NCBI GenBank assembly: GCA_937925645.1
Contig: CALAMB010000374.1
Location: forward strand, 1-6,117
DNA from: an uncultured Acidobacteriota bacterium
Lineage (GTDB): Bacteria; Acidobacteriota; JAAYUB01
Direction: 5' to 3'
Length of the DNA: 6,117 nucleotides
The first letter of the stretch is position 1; every line of letters begins with the position of its first letter. The notes below the pieces were generated by a model that was not told the origin of the DNA, did not search any database, and worked only from the letters and a program-made list of their open reading frames with translations. Position numbers and translations under genes: made by a program. Below, one piece after another: positions 1-6,117 of the stretch.

Positions 1-33
1 TTTTAAAATTTCAAGAATTCTGGAGATAGTAGT

Positions 34-95
34 ACAGAGAACACAGAGTCTTTTTTATGTTTTGAGCCCTGATCTGAAACTGTCTCCAACGCTCC
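34..95 (+). repeat. Dispersed composite repeat, copy 1: head and core
   Basis: This is the conserved non-tandem part of a repeat found three times in the window. It begins with CACAGAG-type units and continues with a T-rich core. Positions 41-81 are identical over 41 bases to 6012-6052, and match the reverse complement of 1672-1712 with two substitutions. The segment ends in GTCTCCAACGCTCC, which copy 2 shares exactly, and leads straight into an 8-bp tandem array. Unlike copies 2 and 3, the outermost TTCACCACAGAG head is not intact here: it reads TAGTAGTACAGAGAACACAGAG. No open frame or transposase is present, so this is a non-coding dispersed repeat. Function is unknown. Confidence 0.9.
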
Positions 96-223
96 CATTC
101 ACCGATTCACCCATTCACCGACTCACCGACTCACCGACTCACCCATTCACCGACTCACCCATTCACCGATTCACCGACTCACCGATTCACCGATTCACCG
201 ATTCACCGATTCACCGACTCACC
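96..223 (+). repeat. 8-bp tandem array 1 (SAYTCACC, 16 units)
   Basis: Exactly sixteen uninterrupted 8-bp units fill this stretch. Each unit is GATTCACC (type 1), CATTCACC (type 2) or GACTCACC (type 3). The order is 2-1-2-3-3-3-2-3-2-1-3-1-1-1-1-3. The array follows the repeat core directly, as it does in the two other copies, so it is part of the composite element and not an independent microsatellite. Units of three kinds in mixed order make it a likely variable-number tandem repeat. Confidence 0.97.
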
Positions 224-303
224 CGTCTTCAATGACAGCTGAAAAATGTCAGATGATCAACGCCGAATGGAATCCTCTGCGCCTTTTGTGACTCTGTGGT
301 GAA
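224..303 (+). repeat. Distal end of repeat copy 1 with inverted head motif
   Basis: After the 8-bp array comes an AT-richer stretch with CAATGAC and GATGATCAA words that resemble the TTCATTGATCATCT-type repeats at the matching end of copy 2 (1411-1452, read on the minus strand). It finishes with CTCTGTGGTGAA at 292-303, the exact reverse complement of the TTCACCACAGAG head seen in copies 2 and 3. The preceding bases (274-291) look like a decayed form of the same head. Copy 1 therefore appears to end in an inverted head. The homology beyond the 12-bp motif is judged by eye. Confidence 0.6.
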
Positions 304-334
304 TCCCCCCCTCTCCGTTTCGCCGGTTCCGTCT

Positions 335-340
335 TATAAT
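335..340 (+). promoter_or_regulatory. Probable -10 box for the xer gene
   Basis: A perfect TATAAT lies 25 bp before the ATG of the xer gene, inside the longer string TCTTATAAT. No convincing -35 hexamer is found 16-18 bp upstream. Transcription would start near 347, giving a leader of under 20 nt that still contains the Shine-Dalgarno site. The same TCTTATAAT string recurs before the membrane-protein gene at 5427-5435, which supports its being a genuine promoter element. Confidence 0.55.
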
Positions 341-352
341 GAGCACGACCGC

Positions 353-357
353 GGAGG
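353..357 (+). promoter_or_regulatory. Shine-Dalgarno site fixing the xer start
   Basis: GGAGG is placed 7 nt before the ATG at 365. It decides the start codon. The in-frame GTG at 296 has no comparable site, lies inside the repeat motif CTCTGTGGTGAA, and would fall upstream of the predicted transcription start. Confidence 0.75.
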
Positions 358-364
358 TGCCGAC

Positions 365-1315
365 ATGGGCCGCAAGCTGCCGGAGTTGATCGACCGCTTC
401 CTCGAGCACCTGAAGTTCGAGCGGAACATGTCCGTCCACACGGTGCGCAACTACGAGGCGGATCTGCGCCAGTTCGCCACGTTCTTCACCCGGACCGACA
501 GCCGCGGCCGCGCCACCGAACCGCCCGTCGAGGACATCGACTCCCTTTCCATCCGGGAGTTCCTCGGCTTCCTGTACCAGCAGAACCTGGCCAAGACCAC
601 CATCTGCCGGAAGGTGTCGTCGCTGCGGTCATTCTTCAAGCACCTGGTGCGGATCGGCGTGCTGGCCAGGAACCCGGCCCTGGCGGTGAGCATGCCCCGC
701 ACCCCGCGGCGGATCCCGGCGCACCTGGAGCTGGACCAGGCGCAGGCGCTGGTGGAGGCGCCCGACCCGGCCACCCGCAAGGGTCGGCGCGACCGGGCGC
801 TGCTGGAGCTGCTGTACGCCACGGGGATGCGCGTCGGCGAACTGGTGGGGCTCAACACGGCGGACATCCAAACCGCCGAGGCGATGATCCGCGTGCGCGG
901 CAAGGGGAAGAAGGAGCGGCTCGTGCCGTTCGGCGACGCCGCGGCGCGCGCCCTGGAGGCGTGGTGGCCCGAGCGCCAGCTCATCCTGGCCGCCGCGCCC
1001 GCCGAGGACCGCGAGGGGGAGGCCGTCTTTCTCAACCTGTGGGGCGGGCGCCTGACGGACCGCTCGGTGCGGCGCATCCTCAACAGCTACATCCACTGCG
1101 TGGCGGTCCGGCTCAAGATCAGCCCCCACACGCTGCGCCACACGTTCGCCACGCACCTGCTCAACGCCGGCGCCGACCTGCGGGTGATCCAGGAGTTGCT
1201 GGGCCACGCCAGCCTGTCCACCACCCAGAAGTACACCCACCTGTCCATCGAGCACCTGATCAAGGTGTACCAGCAGGCCCATCCCCACGCGAAGAGCCGG
1301 AAGGAGCGGGGCTAG
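365..1315 (+). CDS. xerC: Tyrosine recombinase, XerC/XerD family
   Basis: The 316-residue product is a site-specific tyrosine recombinase, the family that resolves chromosome dimers at dif by strand cleavage through a 3'-phosphotyrosyl link. Residues about 4-93 form the N-terminal core-binding (SAM-like) domain, and residues about 120-300 the catalytic domain. The full catalytic set is visible: R156 (GMRVGEL), K180 (RGKGKKERL), H255 and R258 (SPHTLRHT), H281 (GHASLSTT) and nucleophile Y290 (KYTHLS). The length is typical. The C-terminal HLIKVYQQAHPHAK is nearer to XerC (VYxxAHP) than to XerD, so the xerC symbol is likely but not certain. A single-Xer system or a mobile-element integrase are alternatives. 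The ATG at 365 is chosen over an upstream GTG on Shine-Dalgarno and promoter grounds. The gene stands alone, convergent with fusA, and lies between inverted copies of a dispersed repeat. Its TAG stop is inside a GGGGCTAGAGGCTC repeat unit. Confidence 0.95.
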   Translation: MGRKLPELIDRFLEHLKFERNMSVHTVRNYEADLRQFATFFTRTDSRGRATEPPVEDIDSLSIREFLGFLYQQNLAKTTICRKVSSLRSFFKHLVRIGVLARNPALAVSMPRTPRRIPAHLELDQAQALVEAPDPATRKGRRDRALLELLYATGMRVGELVGLNTADIQTAEAMIRVRGKGKKERLVPFGDAAARALEAWWPERQLILAAAPAEDREGEAVFLNLWGGRLTDRSVRRILNSYIHCVAVRLKISPHTLRHTFATHLLNAGADLRVIQELLGHASLSTTQKYTHLSIEHLIKVYQQAHPHAKSRKERG

Positions 1316-1342
1316 AGGCTCGGGGCTAGAGGCTCGGGGCTC
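1308..1342 (+). repeat. 14-bp direct repeat GGGGCTAGAGGCTC overlapping the xer stop
   Basis: Two exact 14-bp units (1308-1321 and 1322-1335) are followed by a half unit. The first contains the xer stop codon (TAG at 1313-1315), so the last codons of the gene are supplied by the repeat. The same GAGGCTAGAGGCT word appears on the minus strand at 1775-1794, downstream of fusA, and in decayed form at 5950-5958, downstream of the membrane-protein gene. Confidence 0.85.
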
Positions 1343-1352
1343 GGGGGGGCGG

Positions 1353-1377
1353 GCCGCGGCCGGCGGGAGACCGCGGC
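1353..1377 (+). terminator. GC-rich hairpin after xer, possible terminator
   Basis: GCCGCGG (1353-1359) and CCGCGGC (1371-1377) form a perfect 7-bp stem with an 11-nt loop, about 40 nt after the xer stop. No T run follows, so it is not a classical intrinsic terminator. It may protect the 3' end or act with Rho, and in a GC-rich genome it could be chance. Confidence 0.3.
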
Positions 1378-1410
1378 AAGGGAGGACAGTGCGGTTGTCA
1401 CGGATCCTTT

Positions 1411-1452
1411 TTCATTGATCATCTTTCATTGATCATTTGTCATTGGTCAATT
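1411..1452 (+). repeat. 14-bp tandem repeat TTCATTGATCATYT, 3 units
   Basis: Three 14-bp units lie head to tail: TTCATTGATCATCT, TTCATTGATCATTT and the diverged GTCATTGGTCAATT. They contain the TGATCA palindrome and are AT-rich against the GC-rich genes. They sit at the distal end of the 8-bp array of copy 2, the position occupied in copy 1 by the related bases 224-270, so they probably belong to the composite element. Confidence 0.85.
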
Positions 1453-1457
1453 CAGAG

Positions 1458-1657
1458 GGTGAATGGGTGAATCGGTGAATCGGTGAATGGGTGAATGGGT
1501 GAATCGGTGAATGGGTGAATGGGTGAATCGGTGAATGGGTGAGTCGGTGAATGGGTGAATCGGTGAGTCGGTGAGTCGGTGAGTCGGTGAATCGGTGAAT
1601 GGGTGAATGGGTGAATGGGTGAATGGGTGAATCGGTGAATGGGTGAATCGGTGAATC
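1458..1657 (-). repeat. 8-bp tandem array 2 (SAYTCACC, 25 units)
   Basis: Exactly twenty-five 8-bp units fill this stretch, read on the plus strand as GGTGAATC, GGTGAATG and GGTGAGTC. In the element's own direction (minus strand) the order is 1-1-2-1-2-2-2-2-1-3-3-3-1-2-3-2-1-2-2-1-2-2-1-1-2, where 1 is GATTCACC, 2 CATTCACC and 3 GACTCACC. An open frame crosses the array only because its 24-bp super-period lacks stops; it is not a gene. Adjacent type 2 units place four GGG tracts at 1601-1627 on the plus strand. Confidence 0.97.
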
Positions 1658-1733
1658 GGAGCGTTGGAGACAGTTTCAGAGCCGGGCTCAAAACATAAAA
1701 AAGACTCTGTGTCCTCTGTGCCTCTGTGGTGAA
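1658..1733 (-). repeat. Dispersed composite repeat, copy 2: head and core
   Basis: Read on the minus strand this begins with TTCACCACAGAGG at 1733, continues through CACAGAG-type units and the T-rich core, and ends in GTCTCCAACGCTCC before the 8-bp array. The core at 1672-1712 differs from copies 1 and 3 at two of 41 positions. The orientation is opposite to copies 1 and 3 and the same as fusA transcription. Confidence 0.92.
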
Positions 1734-1794
1734 GACGGACTGCCCGAAGTCCGCTGTACGCTTTACGGGAACGAGCCTCTAGCCTCTAGCCTCG
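1734..1794 (-). repeat. Linker and GAGGCTA units of repeat copy 2
   Basis: On the minus strand this reads from GAGGCTAGAGGCTAGAGGC (7-bp units, 1775-1794) into CTCGTTCCCGTAA and then a linker ending in GCAGTC just before the head. The copy 3 linker (5950-5990) aligns with it by eye: both share GGCTCGTT, CCG, GCGGAC and GCAGTC in that order. CGGACT (1736-1741) and AGTCCG (1748-1753) form a 6-bp hairpin that copy 3 lacks. Confidence 0.7.
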
Positions 1795-1836
1795 ATTACG
1801 ATTACGATTACGATGACGATTACGAATTACGAGCAC
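1794..1836 (-). repeat. 6-bp tandem array GATTAC (minus: GTAATC)
   Basis: Seven or so units follow each other: GATTAC three times, GATGAC, GATTAC, the 7-bp GAATTAC, and a worn GAGCAC. On the minus strand this is a GTAATC array beginning about 40 nt after the fusA stop. It corresponds to the larger GTAATC array at 5881-5945. The bases between it and fusA (1837-1876) also hold two TATCTCC units at 1853-1866 and nothing else recognisable; no intrinsic terminator for the str operon is visible. Confidence 0.88.
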
Positions 1837-1876
1837 GAGAGCCCTCTTCCCCTATCTCCTATCTCCTCACGTCCCC

Positions 1877-3949
<2,073 letters not shown>

Positions 3950-4040
3950 GGTTGTTCTCCTGATCGCAGTCGCCGGCCGGCCGGGACCCCGTTCGGGGAT
4001 CGGTGCCGCGGACGGAGCGGCCCGGCGGACGGTACAAACA

Positions 4041-4083
4041 CATGCAGTCCGGGCGGCCGGACTGCTCAATCGGTCACTGCATG
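4041..4083 (-). promoter_or_regulatory. Competing hairpins in the rpsG-fusA gap
   Basis: The 150-nt gap between rpsG and fusA holds a perfect 9-bp stem with a 4-nt loop (GCAGTCCGG 4044-4052 with CCGGACTGC 4057-4065). A second perfect 8-bp stem pairs CATGCAGT (4041-4048) with ACTGCATG (4076-4083). The two share bases 4044-4048 and cannot both form fully. On the minus-strand transcript the first hairpin is followed by the moderately U-rich ATGTGTTTGT. This arrangement resembles an attenuator or leader switch acting on fusA, but no effector or leader peptide is seen. A third small stem, CCCC-GTTC-GGGG, lies at 3987-3998. Confidence 0.5.
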
Positions 4084-4099
4084 CGGAATAAGCGGCGGA

Positions 4100-4570
4100 T
4101 TACCAGCGGAAGTGGGCGAACGCCTTGTTGGCCTCGGCCATCTTGTGGGTGTCTTCCTTCTTCTTGATGGTGGCGCCGCGCTCGTTGAAGGCGTCGATCA
4201 GCTCGTTGGCCAGGCGCTCCCGCATGGTCTTCTCGCCGCGCTGGCGGGAGTAGTTGATCAGCCAGCGGATGGCCAGCGACTGCTGGCGGGTGGGGCTCAC
4301 CTCGATGGGCACCTGGTAGTTGGCGCCGCCCACCCGGCGGGTCTTCACTTCCACCTGGGGCTTGCTGTTCTGGACGGCCCGCTTGAAGATCTTCAGGGGG
4401 TCGTCCTTGGCCTTCTTGGAGATGATGTCCATCGCCGCATAAAAGCTGTTTTCGGCGATGGTCTTCTTGCCCTTCGACATCATGGAGTTGATGAACTTGG
4501 TCACCAGCTCGCTGTTATAGATCGGGTCCGGCGGGGTGGCCCGCTTGGCGACTTCTCTTCTTCTCGGCAT
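4100..4570 (-). CDS. rpsG: 30S ribosomal protein S7
   Basis: The 156-residue product binds the 3' major domain of 16S rRNA, starts assembly of the 30S head and lines the E-site exit channel. The family signature is clear throughout: N-terminal [19 protein letters not shown] (23-31), [15 protein letters not shown] (74-88), [17 protein letters not shown] (100-116) and the end [12 protein letters not shown]. Length equals the usual bacterial form. The ATG at 4570 is preceded by GGAG (4578-4581) 7 nt upstream. It follows rpsL by 21 nt on the same transcript. In E. coli S7 represses the str operon by binding the rpsL-rpsG spacer; the spacer here is too short to carry that structure, so regulation must differ or use another site. 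Confidence 0.98.
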   Translation of the reverse strand: MPRRREVAKRATPPDPIYNSELVTKFINSMMSKGKKTIAENSFYAAMDIISKKAKDDPLKIFKRAVQNSKPQVEVKTRRVGGANYQVPIEVSPTRQQSLAIRWLINYSRQRGEKTMRERLANELIDAFNERGATIKKKEDTHKMAEANKAFAHFRW

Positions 4571-4591
4571 CCTCGTACTCCGTTCCTGTGG

Positions 4592-4966
4592 TTATTTCTT
4601 GGGCCGCTTGGTGCCGTACTTGGAGCGGGAGTTGGCCCGCTTGTCGACGCCGCCGCAGTCCAACGTGCCGCGGACGATGTGGTAGCGCACGCCCGGCAGG
4701 TCCTTGACGCGGCCGCCGCGGACCAGCACGATGTTGTGCTCCTGGAGGCTGTGCCCCTCGCCGGGGATGTAGGAGGTGATTTCGATTCCGTTGGTCAGGC
4801 GGACACGGGCCACCTTGCGCAAGGCGGAATTGGGTTTCTTCGGCGTGGTGGTGTACACGCGGGTGCACACGCCCCGGCGCTGCGGGCAACGCTGCAGAGC
4901 GGGCGCCTTGGTCTTGTTCCGGACCTGCGCTCTGCTCTTGCGGACGAGCTGGTTGATCGTCGGCAC
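4592..4966 (-). CDS. rpsL: 30S ribosomal protein S12
   Basis: The 124-residue product sits at the 30S decoding centre and affects tRNA selection and fidelity. It reads [12 protein letters not shown] at the start, [25 protein letters not shown] in the middle (27-51) and ends [10 protein letters not shown], collinear with E. coli S12. The residues most often changed in streptomycin resistance, K43 (TTPKKPNS) and K88 ([10 protein letters not shown]), are the wild-type lysines; D89, the site that RimO methylthiolates in some bacteria, is also present. The start is GTG at 4966 with AAGGAG at 4973-4978, 6 nt upstream. A longer in-frame start at 4999 would add 11 non-family residues and is rejected. 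It is the first gene of the rpsL-rpsG-fusA transcript. Confidence 0.98.
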   Translation of the reverse strand: MPTINQLVRKSRAQVRNKTKAPALQRCPQRRGVCTRVYTTTPKKPNSALRKVARVRLTNGIEITSYIPGEGHSLQEHNIVLVRGGRVKDLPGVRYHIVRGTLDCGGVDKRANSRSKYGTKRPKK

Positions 4967-4998
4967 AGTCAACTCCTTGAACGAATTACCCGAACCCA

Positions 4999-5013
4999 CA
5001 CCGGGGTCCGGTG
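4999..5013 (-). promoter_or_regulatory. Hairpin in the rpsL leader
   Basis: CACCGG and CCGGTG form a perfect 6-bp GC-rich stem around a 3-nt loop. It lies between the predicted transcription start (about 5022) and the rpsL Shine-Dalgarno site (4973-4978). It could stabilise the 5' end or be a regulatory site. Its role is not known. Confidence 0.4.
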
Positions 5014-5028
5014 CACGAAAGAGTCGGC

Positions 5029-5057
5029 ACTATAGCAAAAGCCCCCCCCACTGTCAA
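5029..5057 (-). promoter_or_regulatory. Sigma-70 promoter of the str operon
   Basis: On the minus strand a perfect -35 TTGACA (5052-5057) is separated by 17 nt from TATAGT (5029-5034), one base off the TATAAT consensus. The spacer holds a run of eight G. Transcription would begin near 5022, leaving a leader of about 55 nt before the rpsL GTG. It is the strongest promoter in the window, as expected for ribosomal protein genes. Confidence 0.85.
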
Positions 5058-5148
5058 GCACTTTTGTCCCGCTCGGGAAGGCCTGGCGCGGTCGCCGGGA
5101 GCGCCGCGCGCCGGCGGCCCACGGGGGCGGGTCCGGCTCCTGGCCGCA

Positions 5149-5379
5149 TCAGTTTCGGTCCGGCGGCGGCGCCGCGTCCGGCGCCGCCCGGCGGGCGGCA
5201 CAGCGGGCGTTCTGGGGCACCAGGCGCTTCAGTTGCCGGCAGTAGAGGGCGCGGAATGTCCGGCACGACAGGGAGCCGTCCACCGCCACGTCATCGGGGA
5301 ACTCGGCCCACGGGCAGGCCAGATCGCACCAGCGATCGTCGTCTGCCGCCGGTCCGCCCGGCCCGGGCCGTCCGTCCAT
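5149..5379 (-). CDS. Small Cys-rich protein, function unknown
   Basis: A 76-residue product is predicted from an ATG at 5379 with a perfect GGAGG (5387-5391) 7 nt upstream, which is the main support for its being a gene. A compact core (about 16-60) carries five cysteines, C18, C22, C39, C47 and C60, in the setting WCDLACPW - FPDDVAVDG - SCRTFRALYCRQL - VPQNARC. It is flanked by a Gly/Pro/Asp-rich N-terminus and an Ala/Pro/Arg-rich tail, likely disordered. There is no signal peptide or membrane segment, so it is probably cytosolic. The spaced cysteines suggest metal binding or a structural Zn site, by inference only. It lies upstream of rpsL on the same strand but is separated by about 90 nt and the str promoter, so it is its own unit, divergent from the membrane-protein gene. 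The codon-rich GC background means a spurious frame cannot be excluded. Confidence 0.65.
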   Translation of the reverse strand: MDGRPGPGGPAADDDRWCDLACPWAEFPDDVAVDGSLSCRTFRALYCRQLKRLVPQNARCAARRAAPDAAPPPDRN

Positions 5380-5410
5380 GATCCGTCCTCCGCCCGTTCA
5401 TTTTCGTGGC

Positions 5411-5416
5411 ATCATA
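5411..5416 (-). promoter_or_regulatory. Probable extended -10 box for the Cys-rich gene
   Basis: On the minus strand TGCTATGAT gives a TGn-extended -10 element (TATGAT), 31 bp upstream of the ATG at 5379. No clear -35 box is present, which is usual for extended -10 promoters. Confidence 0.45.
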
Positions 5417-5429
5417 GCATGTTTTTTCT

Positions 5430-5435
5430 TATAAT
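5430..5435 (+). promoter_or_regulatory. Probable -10 box for the membrane-protein gene
   Basis: A perfect TATAAT lies 21 bp before the GTG at 5457 and repeats the TCTTATAAT context of the xer promoter. No good -35 box is seen. It lies 13 bp from the divergent -10 at 5411-5416, so RNA polymerase could hardly occupy both at once. Confidence 0.5.
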
Positions 5436-5456
5436 CCGGAGCGAGGTTCATCGTCT

Positions 5457-5870
5457 GTGCTCAAAGCGATCCTGAGCCAGTTGCTGCTGCTGCTCATCGT
5501 CGGCCTGCCCGCCGGCTTTCTGCTGGGCTGCCTCATGAGCTGGGGGTTCCTGAAGACCTCCCGCCGGATGGACGATCCGCCCAGCCGTCTGGCCCAGACC
5601 ATGACGGTTTTCCTGACGCTGGTGCTGGCCACCGCGCTGGTGGGCCCGCTGTTCAGCCTGACCTACTCCATCCTGTTCTTCCGCCTGTTCGGTTTCCACG
5701 CCGTCTGGATCTACGGCATGCTGGTCAGTCTGGTGCTCGCCGTGGCCATGAACCTGTACGCCCACTACCGCCGCATGCGCGACCTGCCGGTGATCGTGCG
5801 ACTGAACCTCGGCGCGGCGTTCATCCTCGGCTGGCTGATCCCGCTGCTGCATTTCCTCTTCAAACGCTGA
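5457..5870 (+). CDS. Small multi-span inner-membrane protein, unknown function
   Basis: The 137-residue product is strongly hydrophobic, with about four membrane segments near residues 5-31, 49-75, 82-102 and 114-135. The loops at 33-44 (KTSRRMDDPPSR) and 102-110 (AHYRRMRD) are rich in Arg/Lys and probably face the cytoplasm. A Pro and Gly pair (18-20) breaks the first helix. I recognise no family, catalytic motif or transporter signature. The start is GTG at 5457; a GGAGCGAGG stretch (5438-5446) lies 10 nt upstream, a slightly long spacing. Codon use is GC-rich like the other genes, so there is no sign of recent transfer. The gene is divergent from the Cys-rich gene, has its own TATAAT box, and is followed after 10 nt by a GTAATC repeat array. 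Confidence 0.85.
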   Translation: MLKAILSQLLLLLIVGLPAGFLLGCLMSWGFLKTSRRMDDPPSRLAQTMTVFLTLVLATALVGPLFSLTYSILFFRLFGFHAVWIYGMLVSLVLAVAMNLYAHYRRMRDLPVIVRLNLGAAFILGWLIPLLHFLFKR

Positions 5871-5880
5871 TCGCCCCCCT

Positions 5881-5945
5881 CGTAATCGTAATCGTAATTC
5901 GTAATCGTAATCGTAATTCGTAATCGTAATCGTAATTCGTAATCG
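5881..5945 (+). repeat. GTAATC array with 19-bp higher-order period
   Basis: Units of 6+6+7 bp (CGTAAT, CGTAAT, CGTAATT) make an exact 19-bp super-unit present three times (5881-5899, 5900-5918, 5919-5937), followed by a partial copy. It begins 10 nt after the stop of the membrane-protein gene. The minus-strand array at 1794-1836 downstream of fusA uses the same 6-bp unit and also contains one 7-bp form. Confidence 0.95.
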
Positions 5946-5990
5946 AGACTCGAGGCTCGTTACCGGAACGCGGACATCGAGCAGTCAATC
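5943..5990 (+). repeat. Linker of composite repeat, copy 3
   Basis: The string CGAGACTCGAGGCTCGTT leads into a linker with CCG, GCGGAC and GCAGTC in the same order as the copy 2 linker (1734-1774, minus strand). The GAGGCTAGAGGCT part is worn down to GAGACTCGAGGCTCG. This shows that the linker as well as the core is shared between copies. Confidence 0.7.
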
Positions 5991-6066
5991 TTCACCACAG
6001 AGACGCAGAGGACACAGAGTCTTTTTTATGTTTTGAGCCCTGATCTGAAACTATCGCCAACACTCC
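5991..6066 (+). repeat. Dispersed composite repeat, copy 3: head and core
   Basis: It starts with an intact TTCACCACAGAG head, then CACAGAG-type units, and a 41-bp core (6012-6052) identical to copy 1. The end reads ATCGCCAACACTCC, with a few changes from GTCTCCAACGCTCC of the other copies. The orientation is the same as the upstream membrane-protein gene and opposite to copy 2. Confidence 0.93.
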
Positions 6067-6117
6067 GATTCACCCATTCACCCATTCACCCATTCACCCA
6101 TTCACCCATTCACCCAT
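6067..6117 (+). repeat. 8-bp tandem array 3 (SAYTCACC), cut by window end
   Basis: One GATTCACC unit is followed by five CATTCACC units and three bases of a further unit; the array runs off the window. The nearly uniform type 2 composition differs from arrays 1 and 2. It creates CCC tracts every 8 bp (six tracts, 6073-6115), that is, GGG tracts with 5-nt loops on the minus strand. Confidence 0.96.

Noticed and set aside
34..223. Array 1 as a CRISPR
   Set aside because: Units are 8 bp with no unique spacers, and no cas gene is present.
332..350. A dif-like site for Xer next to the xer promoter
   Set aside because: The TTATAATGAGCAC string has no pair of inverted 11-bp arms around a 6-bp centre; it is better explained as a -10 box.
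451..1288. Long minus-strand frames inside the xer gene
   Set aside because: They are low-complexity Arg/Ser or Val/Gly-rich shadows; the plus strand carries the full recombinase active site.
1452..1691. A 79-codon minus-strand frame with Thr/Ser/Pro/His repeats
   Set aside because: It is the translation of the 8-bp array, whose units contain no stop in that phase. There is no ribosome binding site.
34..1733. A classic insertion sequence with xer as its transposase
   Set aside because: No matching target duplications or terminal repeats enclosing the gene were found; the flanks are the dispersed repeat, which also occurs away from xer.
5067..5078. TCCCG-CT-CGGGA palindrome as a terminator of the Cys-rich gene
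   Set aside because: The stem is only 5 bp, the loop is too tight and no T run follows on the minus strand.
4776..5475. Plus-strand frames of 154 and 201 codons across the rpsL leader and the Cys-rich gene
   Set aside because: They are Arg/Pro/Gly-rich, overlap the str promoter and rpsL, and have no convincing ribosome binding site or domain.

Overview
The window is chromosomal DNA from a GC-rich bacterium. It carries the core of the ribosomal str operon (rpsL-rpsG-fusA, all on the minus strand), a XerC-type tyrosine recombinase, a small Cys-rich protein gene and a gene for a small membrane protein. The ribosomal proteins are clearly bacterial, and the S7 and EF-G sequences together with the heavy load of simple intergenic repeats suggest an Acidobacteriota-like or deltaproteobacteria-like lineage. 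That placement is impression only; the sequence alone does not fix the phylum. No rRNA, tRNA, CRISPR array, transposase or recognisable defence gene is visible.

Layout. Positions 1-303 hold a dispersed repeat (copy 1) ending in an 8-bp tandem array and a short inverted head motif. Positions 335-1315 hold the xer gene with its own -10 box and Shine-Dalgarno site. Positions 1308-1836 form a gene-free block between the convergent xer and fusA genes. It is made almost wholly of small tandem repeats and copy 2 of the dispersed repeat, in inverse orientation. Positions 1877-4966 are fusA, rpsG and rpsL, driven by a near-consensus sigma-70 promoter at 5029-5057. The str cluster ends at fusA: no tuf or rpsJ follows. 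Positions 5149-5379 encode a 76-residue Cys-rich protein (minus strand), divergent from a 137-residue multi-span membrane protein at 5457-5870. Positions 5881-6117 hold copy 3 of the composite repeat, cut by the window edge.

How it fits together. The str genes supply the decoding-centre protein S12, the 30S head protein S7 and the translocase EF-G, with a structured 150-nt gap before fusA that could tune EF-G output. The Xer protein is a complete recombinase and may simply be the housekeeping chromosome-dimer enzyme. The least ordinary content is the composite repeat. Its modules occur in a fixed order (6-bp GTAATC array, GAGGCTAGAGGCT units, linker, CACAGAG-rich head, 41-bp core, 8-bp SAYTCACC array). 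The two copies with visible neighbours start just downstream of a stop codon, in the same direction as that gene, and the recombinase gene lies between two inverted copies. I found no gene that clearly makes up a new defence or mobile system; the repeat family is the best candidate for something undescribed.
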